From Dryocosmus kuriphilus (Eukaryota; Arthropoda; Insecta; Hymenoptera; Cynipidae), in assembly GCA_038277395.1 (NCBI GenBank), contig CM076196.1, positions 84,075,786 to 84,139,785 of the forward strand: a stretch of DNA of 64,000 nt, in the 5' to 3' direction. The notes beneath the pieces were generated by a model, which had not been told where the DNA came from, did no database searches, and saw only the letters and a program-made list of their open reading frames with translations. Numbering within the stretch: position 1 is the stretch's first letter; each line of letters opens with the position of its first letter. The position numbers were made by a program, and so were the translations under genes. Positions 57,139 through 64,000 of the stretch are shown here, piece after piece.

Positions 57139-57349
57139 TAATTCAAATAATATTGTTAAATTTTTAAGGCTTGAATTTAAAAATCTAAATAACTGGGAAA
57201 AATGGTTGAAAACCGGAAAGGGACCGGGATTTTTTTCTGAGTTTTGAGTGGTCATCCTGCTAAACTGAATATAAAGTCACGAATAAAATTCTTGGATAGT
57301 CTGAGAAATTTAATTTCTTGAGTAAATATTGTCTTCAGTTCACAGGTAT
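57139..57349. other. non-coding stretch
   Basis: No recognisable feature. Confidence 0.4.
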
Positions 57350-58460
57350 AGTTAAATGTTTTTCTATACTACTACTTCTTCTCTACTCACCTCTTTATCG
57401 GTAACCCGACCGAAGTTCCGATACTTACGGAAGAAAGAAACTTGCGGTAACTGACAGTGAGTAAGAAAATCGAAGAATCCAAAAAAGCGAATCGCGCCCT
57501 TAGTGAAGCTGACAATCGAGCGGGTCAAGAAAAACTGACTAAAGTATAATCAGGTTTCAACGACTGAGTTCGTGTCCAAGTGTAATAACAGTAATCCCTC
57601 TCCCTTGGTTCTGCCGGCAATTTGGACGTTCGTTCAAAAACTCCAAATTATAGAAGCTGCTGTCATTAGCCAAGGAACGGCGCTACGTTTGGCGAACCGT
57701 GGTACATTTTTTGGAAACAACCCGATCCGCGAAACCAGCGTGCACCACTAACTGCAATACCCGTGTTTAAATGTCCGCAATTAAGTAAAAAACGGAACGT
57801 TCCTGTCACTCTTTTCACTCCTTACCACACTGAAAAACATTTCTTTAATATCCAATATCTGCTTAATTTCCGAGAAAAATTACAGCTTTAAAGTTCGTCA
57901 CTTGCTAGTTAGTGTTTATCAAATTTTCCTTAATTGGAAAAACATTTTATTATTTTACATCCATGATAAACAATGCAGTTTTGCAATTAAATGTGGAATA
58001 GAACCAGTAATTAGAAGGTATTCCCAACATCACCGAGTAGGACATTCTTTGTAATTCTAATCGACAATTTTTCATCAGTTTGCTCAATGTCGCGGGCGCC
58101 AGCAGTGCTTTATAGCCTATAGTTCTTCGATAAACTACCCCTTCTTCAGGTCCCCTCTCGCTGTTTCATTCAGCCTGGAGCAAAAGCGAGCGACGGCACT
58201 CACTTCCATCAGCGACCACTCAAGCGACTCGAACGACCGTTTAAAACTCCATTAAGTTTGCATCCCGGCGAGAAAGAATACCCCTTGTTACAGGACTTCA
58301 AAATCTTTCACTGTTTGCTCTTATTTCTTGCGATGGGTGGAACGACTGTTTTTCATGAAGCTATAATTTTGCGCATTAGTTAACACCGATCGTTCCTTGA
58401 AACTCTGTTGACTCGATTTGTATTATTAGCGAAGAATTTAATCCTTATAATTCACCCCGC
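57350..58460. promoter_or_regulatory. repeat-poor intron stretch near the spineless first exon, candidate regulatory DNA
   Basis: About 1.1 kb without recognisable transposon sequence and with higher complexity than its surroundings, 2-3 kb downstream of the spineless first exon on the minus strand. No coding frame. Candidate for conserved intronic elements; no specific motif combination stands out. Confidence 0.25.
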
Positions 58461-59670
58461 CTTCTTTCGAATTTTGGCAGAAAAATAAATATTTATCAAT
58501 CCTGTAAAACACTTGTTGCCATGGAACCATTTCTACCAATGTAGTCATTAGTTTTTAGTTTTTAGAAGTATTGTGAAAACCACTCTTTGTGAAAGAAAAT
58601 TTACTCTCCATACAAAATATACAAGTTAAAGACTACTAGTTACGATTTCTGTAAATTAGCGATCGTCTTTAATAAAAACTGTATATAGAGACACCGAAAA
58701 ACTGACCGTGCACATAGGGCTTTTTATCCATAGACTTTGTCTGAATGAATATTCTACGACTCGCTAGCTAATATGATTCAAAGGTATGCACGCACCTAGT
58801 ACACATTTGTCGGTAGGTATTAGAAAAACATTTTCATCAATTTAAACGACAAGCATACATGTGTAGAGTCTCTTGTATCGAATATTGAGCGACTACTTGT
58901 TGCTTTCTGATTGTTGCATTATTGGACAAAAGTTAAACAATGTGTATAGTGCATACTTTCATGTAAAGACATACTTATCTAGCGTACAATTGTACATTTA
59001 ATAAAAAGTACTATTAGATACGAAGAAAGACACTGAATGCAAGTGAAACTAAAGACGACACACGACGGTAGCTATTTTATCTGATATTATGTTATGTCGA
59101 GTGCAACATCATAAATTCTTTCTGGCCTCATTCAAGGATAATTTATAATACTTAGAGATATAAACTTGTTTCAATTGCAGCATTCGGAAGTGCGATAAAT
59201 CACAGTGAGTGAAAGAGGTTTTAGCAATCAACTTAGAAGAGCATATCATAGAATATTGTTGCTCAAACGGAAAGTCTATTACAGCGTGAGACTGAGAGTA
59301 TTGTTGTTGAACCTTTTCTTCTAGGTTGATGCATCATAATTGTGCATATCAGTATAAAGAGAAAAGATTGCTAGGTTACTGGTATCTATTATTCTTTCTG
59401 ATGGTGAAAAGAGTTTCAATATTTCTGTTGCCAAAAAATATCATATTAGTTTATTCCGGAGCTGAATAAGAAATTCACACATAGCATACGAAAAACTGAT
59501 CAGATTTTGACCTACGAAGAACGGATTAGGGGTATTCAGATGGGAAAATCAAGTTAGGGAAGTTTACGAAGAATCTTCTACAATTTTTAGTTGTTCAAGA
59601 AAAATTTTGTTAGAAAAGAACTTGTGTTCTATGAAACAGAAAAAATTATATTCTTAAGCTAGGGATAAGT
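58461..59670. other. non-coding stretch
   Basis: No gene or repeat recognised. Confidence 0.4.
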
Positions 59671-59679
59671 ATCAAATTG

Positions 59680-60480
59680 TAGAATACTATAAATTAGAAG
59701 TAGAACATGCTCAAAAGGAAGATGCACAGATGAAAGAGAAGGAAAATCAGCAGGAGAGGATGCTGTTTTCACTAGGGGCTTACAGCCAGATTAACTGTCA
59801 TGATCATTAGTGAGTATTATATCAGAATTAAATAATACTGTGCGTGGTACCGTGAAATGTACTGAAGCAAAACCGAAACACGGTTCCATATGAGCCACTC
59901 TGTACACAGGAAAAGATTATAGTTAATTGAATCCAATATCTTCGCAATTGCAACAGGAGAAGTCACCTCAGGTGTAACTATCACTGACCACAGAAAGTGT
60001 ATTATTGATACAAATGAATTCCAATGATCAAGTTCGGATCTTACACTTTCAACATGTTCGAAAGATATTGCCAACATCATCATTTCGTGTTCAACAATAG
60101 TTATGGTTTGATCAGGTACAAACACTGCTCATTTTTTTCTACAGTTTTTTTCAGATGATATCATAGAAGTTGTAGAATATGAAAAAAAGAGATGAAAATA
60201 AAGAAGAATCTATAGATAAACAAACAACAAGTACCAAAGAAGCAGAAGATCAAACATCAACAGTAATAGATATTTACTACATCACCACTAAATCTGTGGA
60301 AGACCCGGAAACTTCTTGTAAGAACCACCCATCTATTGAATTACCGAAGACTATCAGTTGCTTCAAAACCACAAGGAACCGAAATGGAAGGCCCACATAT
60401 ATTCAGACTACCGTAGCTATCATTTCCTTTCTGTTTTTCAAACTCGCTAAACTTGTTTCAGTATTTAGCACTCATTGCAT
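59680..60480 (+). pseudogene. coding-like decayed segment of unknown origin
   Basis: Several plus-strand frames read like real but broken protein: EVEHAQKEDAQMKEKENQQER (59698), ATGEVTSGVTITDHRKCIID (about 59950) and a charged frame from the ATG at 60179 (MKKRDENKEESIDKQTT...). I do not recognise the family. It lies in the presumed spineless intron on the opposite strand, so a retroposed or transposon gene remnant is the best guess; chance remains possible. Confidence 0.25.
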
Positions 60481-60517
60481 TCAGTGTGTCCTAAGTAGAG
60501 ATAGCCATATTGAAAGA

Positions 60518-60523
60518 ACTAAC
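60518..60523 (-). other. splice donor of spineless exon 1
   Basis: AAGAG-GTTAGT on the minus strand. Phase 2; an AG left on the exon gives Ser or Arg with the next exon, and Ser matches the known protein. Confidence 0.8.
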
Positions 60524-61110
60524 CTCTTTCCGTTACGTCGTCTTCTCTTGGTAGCATAGACGGTTCCTAGTTGACTCATGGCTACGGGGTTGTTGGGTCC
60601 CGACGGAATTGTCGATGTCGGGGTTGAAGCCGAGGCCGAAGCAGAAGCCGGGGCTGGAGCGGAGGTAGGCGTCATCGTGGGATCAAGTGCCGAGGGTTGG
60701 CTGTGAGGGGCTGTTAAAGCAAGCCCGGAAGTTGGAGGATAGCATGCCGATGCAGCAGCTGCTGCCGCCGCCGCTGCAGCAGCCGCAGCTGACACAACGT
60801 ACTCCGATGGTGTCTGCAGGGAGCCGGTGGTCGTGGTGCCGCAAATCCCGACCAGCCCTGGACCACCACTGCCGCCAACGATACCGCCTCCAGGACCCCC
60901 GAGGATCCCCAGCCCCGAACTGGCTCTGTCCAGCGCGTACACCGTGCAAATTTTCACGCTCCTTGCAGCACCGAACGCTGCCTCTTCCGATGCTAGGTCA
61001 TTCTCCAAGAGACCGATCGAGGACCGATATTCAGCCTCAGGTCGATAATCAAACCGAGATCGATCCTGTAGAAGGGATTCGTATTGATATTGCAGCGCAG
61101 GCAACTGCAA
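60524..61110 (-). CDS. ss: spineless / aryl hydrocarbon receptor, first coding exon (partial gene)
   Basis: Read on the minus strand, the exon ends with MSQLGTVYATKRRRRNGK plus AG, directly before a donor GTTAGT (60523-60518). This is the start of insect Spineless as I remember it; the next exon would supply the Ser-Leu-Lys-Pro and the bHLH. Spineless/AhR is a bHLH-PAS transcription factor that dimerises with Tango/ARNT and specifies antennal, distal leg and sensory identities. Two starts are possible. ATG at 60579 gives the canonical protein start (18 codons in this exon). ATG at 61110 would add 177 residues in the same open frame, including Gly-rich, Ala-13 (60751-60790), and Pro/Thr/Ala-Ser-rich tracts. 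The extension could be an N-terminal isoform or an open 5' UTR. The basic RRRR stretch contributes to the nuclear localisation/DNA-binding region. No further exon of the gene was found to the left, which implies an intron longer than 60 kb. Confidence 0.85.
60751..60790 (-). repeat. GCN trinucleotide run (poly-alanine frame)
   Basis: Mixed GCA/GCT/GCC/GCG codons on the minus strand encode 13 alanines in the open frame upstream of the spineless ATG. The mixture of codons is more like a protein-level repeat than a pure microsatellite. Confidence 0.75.
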
Positions 61111-62520
61111 GCTTTTCGAATCCTCGTTCCTCGTCGTTTCGCCAACGAATCAAAGTCACTCAAAAAACTAAATAATCCAGGGTCACACAATAAACTTCCA
61201 ATTTGTTCTTGCTGATTGAAGAAACGAAATGCCACTTTAACTTGAACTTTACTGTCTCACTGGTCACCAAAGTCCTACTAATTTTCACCCCTACACTTAT
61301 TGTTGATCACCGAACTTTTACTTTCGACAATAAAAACGCGACACTCCTTGAAGTTAATCGATCGCGGTCGCCAAGGAAGGAGTCGGTCCTAGAAGACGTC
61401 GAAACACGATAAAATGCGATTCGGATTATGAATCCCATACGAGGTTCATCATCGGCTAGGTGGAAAGGCCGATGGGCGGGTGGGTAAAGAGGTAAGGTCA
61501 CCGCGTCCCTTCCGTCGTACCAGCAGCGTGCCAAACGTGTCGGTCGAGACCAAAGATTCCCTCACGCGAAACTCGCCCTCTCCCTCCGGAACACTCTTTC
61601 TTTCTCTATCACTCCCCTCTTGCCAATCTCAATCTCTACCCTTCTCCTTCACGGATTCACCCCTCCTTGTCGATTTGCACCTCCCTCTCCTGATTGCTTC
61701 GCTTTCCTCTTCTCTCTCCAGTCTTTATCTCTTTTTGAGAAGCCAGCGGGACGACGATGTCAGCCTCACGTGTCAAACTTTCCCGCCATATCAAACCTGG
61801 AGGAATCTCTAGTTTCGTGGAGTTGTATCTGTTGAGTCACCAAAGGAGTTTGTTTGATATTTTATAGGACACCAAATCTCTCAAAACACTTTCTTCTTTC
61901 GAATCCCGCACCGATCACGATTTTCGATTTAATAAACACTCCGATCACTCTTCGGGGAAAAGTACCTACCAGCACGACGAGGTGCGGCACACGGTGCTCG
62001 CCCTGTAGATGCTTGTGGTACACTGGCCCTGCAGGCAGTGCCGGACGTTGCTGCGGAAGGAGAACCGGCTGACGTCGTTAGCCAGACCAGACGAGGGCGC
62101 TGTGGCGGGGAGTGGCGAGTCTGGTGGACGGACGAACGGTAGCAGACCCTGGATAGATACGTCCCTACCTGCCCTCTTCCCTCGGCGTGTGAGGGTGACT
62201 GAAGACCATGCCACGGAGGAGGTATGTATGAAGGAAGTGGGAAAAAGAGAGCGAGAGAAACAGCTCGCGGATCCCACCCCACCACCCTCTACCCGCCCTC
62301 CTTGATCCCCCCAAGCAGCAACCACGCCCCTTTGAGTCGGCAACCCGACCAATCGGCGAGCCAGCATGGCGCCACCGATCTAACTGCGAGACCTCGATAC
62401 CATCGCACTCCGGGATTCCATCTACGTATTCCCGCGACACGCTGTTCCACGTTGGTTTTCTCTTTTTCGAGAATTAACTTCACGGACGACCGTATTAAGC
62501 TATCGAGCAGAAATTAATCT
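61111..62520 (-). promoter_or_regulatory. probable 5' UTR and promoter region of spineless
   Basis: GC-rich for this window, with CpG-rich parts at 61960-62480, and located directly upstream of the first coding exon. Many short open frames on both strands (for example 61966-62367) reflect the base composition. I could not fix a transcription start; no obvious TATA box lies in the GC-rich part. Confidence 0.5.
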
Positions 62521-62810
62521 AATCGCTGAAAATTCTACAGCCGGTGACATGTTTACCGCTATGTCGTGACTCCGTTCAAAGATGCAAAGTTCTCGTGGAA
62601 AGCTAGGGAACCAAAGAGAGTAGGCAGTGTAAAGCAGGTACCGAGACCAAAACGTCCCTGAACACGGGATCAAAAAGATGGGATGGTTGAAAGGGGAAGG
62701 TGGGTGGTAGACATCTTCGGTGCTCTGGGATGGTATAATTTAATGATTGCTGGATTGCAAGTAATCAAGCTGGTTTTCTTTGTTTTTCTGTAAATTAGCA
62801 TGACCTTGAT
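62521..62810. other. upstream flank of spineless
   Basis: No recognisable feature. Confidence 0.4.
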
Positions 62811-63200
62811 AAATTAAATTGTTCATTAGGAAGGCAGGCAGAGTTACAGTGTTCAAGTTTTGATGATTTGCGAGATCTAGATGATGGCAAGGATGATATT
62901 GATTGCGAGTATTCATTGTCTGGCTTAATTGTGCAAGGACAAATCCTAATCATTGCATTTCCACTAAAAATTGTAGATCCAAATTTACGAAAGTTTATGT
63001 AATGGGTGCATGTGCTGGTTCCCATACTCCTAAATTTAAACCACCTGATGCTTTATATTATTGTGTGATTATCTGCAGGAAACTGAAAATTTTCTAGAAT
63101 TTATGGATTCTGGAGAGTTGCAATAATTGCAACATAAAGGAAATCCTCGAGTAAAAAACAATTCAAGTGGTAGCAGCAATATTTCGAAAAGAACTCTGTT
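62811..63200 (+). pseudogene. coding-like segment of unknown origin
   Basis: Frame from 62820: CSLGRQAELQCSSFDDLRDL followed by DDGKDDIDCEYSLSGLIVQG stays open for 60 codons to a TAA at 63000, and a second acidic stretch ETENFLEFMDSGELQ follows from 63079. I do not recognise the family. It may be a fragment of a transposon gene or a neighbouring gene; chance cannot be excluded. Confidence 0.25.
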
Positions 63201-63552
63201 CTAAAATCTAGTATTATAATTTGTCAGTTCTATAACCAACCTTAAATTCTAATCTTTTGAGGAAACCAATTATTTTAGTTATAGGCCATAATCAATTGGA
63301 ATCATCAGGTTTTACTATGATTAGGAAAAAAAACACTAATAATAATCATCACTGTAAGACGTTATTATATTATATATGTTATTGAGACCCCAGTATTAAG
63401 AATTAATCCATGTAGGGAAGGTCGCATGTAACCTCCCAACTGGGACTGGAACAAATAGAGATTGCTTCAATTCACAATTTTAATCAATATGTTTTTAATC
63501 TAAAAATATTTGGAAGATAAAATTTCCATACTTTGAATGTCCGAGAGTTTTT
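63201..63552. other. AT-rich non-coding stretch
   Basis: No recognisable feature. Confidence 0.4.
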
Positions 63553-63742
63553 AAATTTTAAAACCAACTCCGAAAATTCGAAATTTTTACGATTCATTCG
63601 GACAATAATTTTTTTGAAGAACTCATGTATAGTGTCATTCCCGGTTCAAATCCGGGCTGAGGCAGATTTTTTATCATTCACCAAAAAAATTATTGTCCGA
63701 ATAAATCGAAAAATTTCGAATTTTCGGAGTTCGTATTTAAAA
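63553..63742. mobile_element. MITE with a tRNA T-arm-like loop
   Basis: AACTCCGAAAATTCGAAATTT and TTCGGACAATAATTTTTTTG on the left are mirrored by CAAAAAAATTATTGTCCGAA and AAATTTCGAATTTTCGGAGTT on the right (arms of 47 bp and more). The loop contains the hairpin CCCGG-TTCAAAT-CCGGG (63640-63656), exactly a tRNA T-arm with TTCAAAT loop. No other tRNA parts are present. Confidence 0.85.
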
Positions 63743-64000
63743 TAGAGATTAAATGTCTTGGTTTAGTCTTGGAATACTATAATTACCATGGTTAATGGTA
63801 ACAATCTCCTATTTCACACTGTTTAGAATGTTTATAAGCTTAAAGGAAAATGTAATCCAAGATCTGTTAAAAATGTTCATCATGTTGTCCATTGAGAATC
63901 GCACAATAGTTCACTTCTTCTTCTGTCCATGGTCAAAGATCTGGTACCCGAAATAATTCTTTATCTGAAACTTCCCAAATAAAAATTTGTTTATTTGGCA
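63743..64000. other. non-coding end of window
   Basis: No recognisable feature. Confidence 0.4.

Noticed and set aside
61966..62367. Overlapping open frames of 90-133 codons on both strands upstream of spineless
   Set aside because: They lie in a CpG-rich promoter-like region where stop codons are rare; no domain or conserved start can be seen.

Overview
The window looks like a piece of a TE-rich, AT-rich arthropod genome, most likely insect and possibly hymenopteran. Support comes from one host exon recognisable as the first coding exon of the bHLH-PAS gene spineless (aryl hydrocarbon receptor) and from the mix of mariner/Tc1, hAT, Merlin, RTE-like LINE and Ty3/gypsy remnants. There is no prokaryotic organisation, no operon and no CRISPR array. 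Species assignment is inference only.

Host gene. The only confident host coding sequence is on the minus strand near the right end (60524-60579 certain, up to 61110 as a longer open frame). It ends at a clear splice donor. Since transcription runs leftwards and no bHLH or PAS exon was found further left, positions 1-60523 are probably the first intron of spineless, at least 60 kb and inflated by transposons. The GC-richer stretch 61111-62520 is the likely 5' UTR and promoter. Non-repetitive islands (6040-6450, 7926-8180, 32090-32400, 36590-36950, 52000-52150, 53560-53860, 57350-58460) are candidate intronic regulatory DNA.

Mobile DNA, left to right: a TTAA-flanked foldback element (5385-6003); a palindromic MITE (9097-9517) followed by a 5S rRNA-like fragment (9526-9636); an RTE-like LINE (11486-17385) interrupted by a hAT element (14288-16699), itself interrupted by a mariner (14940-16155); an inverted pair of Tc1 remnants (18346-19570); a decayed Ty3/gypsy element (20234-26390, minus) interrupted by a TIR element (23103-25654); a transposase-like gene remnant (27028-27919); a giant foldback (28673-30263); a TIR element (30847-31740); a TIR element with a spliced DUF4806-like ORF (34073-35159); a deleted mariner (35690-36096); a 4-kb TIR element (37492-41540) containing a smaller sister (39016-39924); a CACGGAAAAA-ended element (42415-48214) interrupted by an almost intact Merlin transposon (44300-46819); a non-autonomous relative of that Merlin (about 48805-49860); a perfect 46-bp palindrome (50554-50657); and several smaller MITEs up to 63742.

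The most noteworthy pattern is a set of four elements whose ends read CCCGTGTGGAAA or CCCAGGTGGAAA. They have very short non-TA target duplications, dense subterminal arrays whose motif differs from element to element, and, in two of them, pieces of what looks like one DUF4806-type gene. I could not place this group in a named transposon superfamily.
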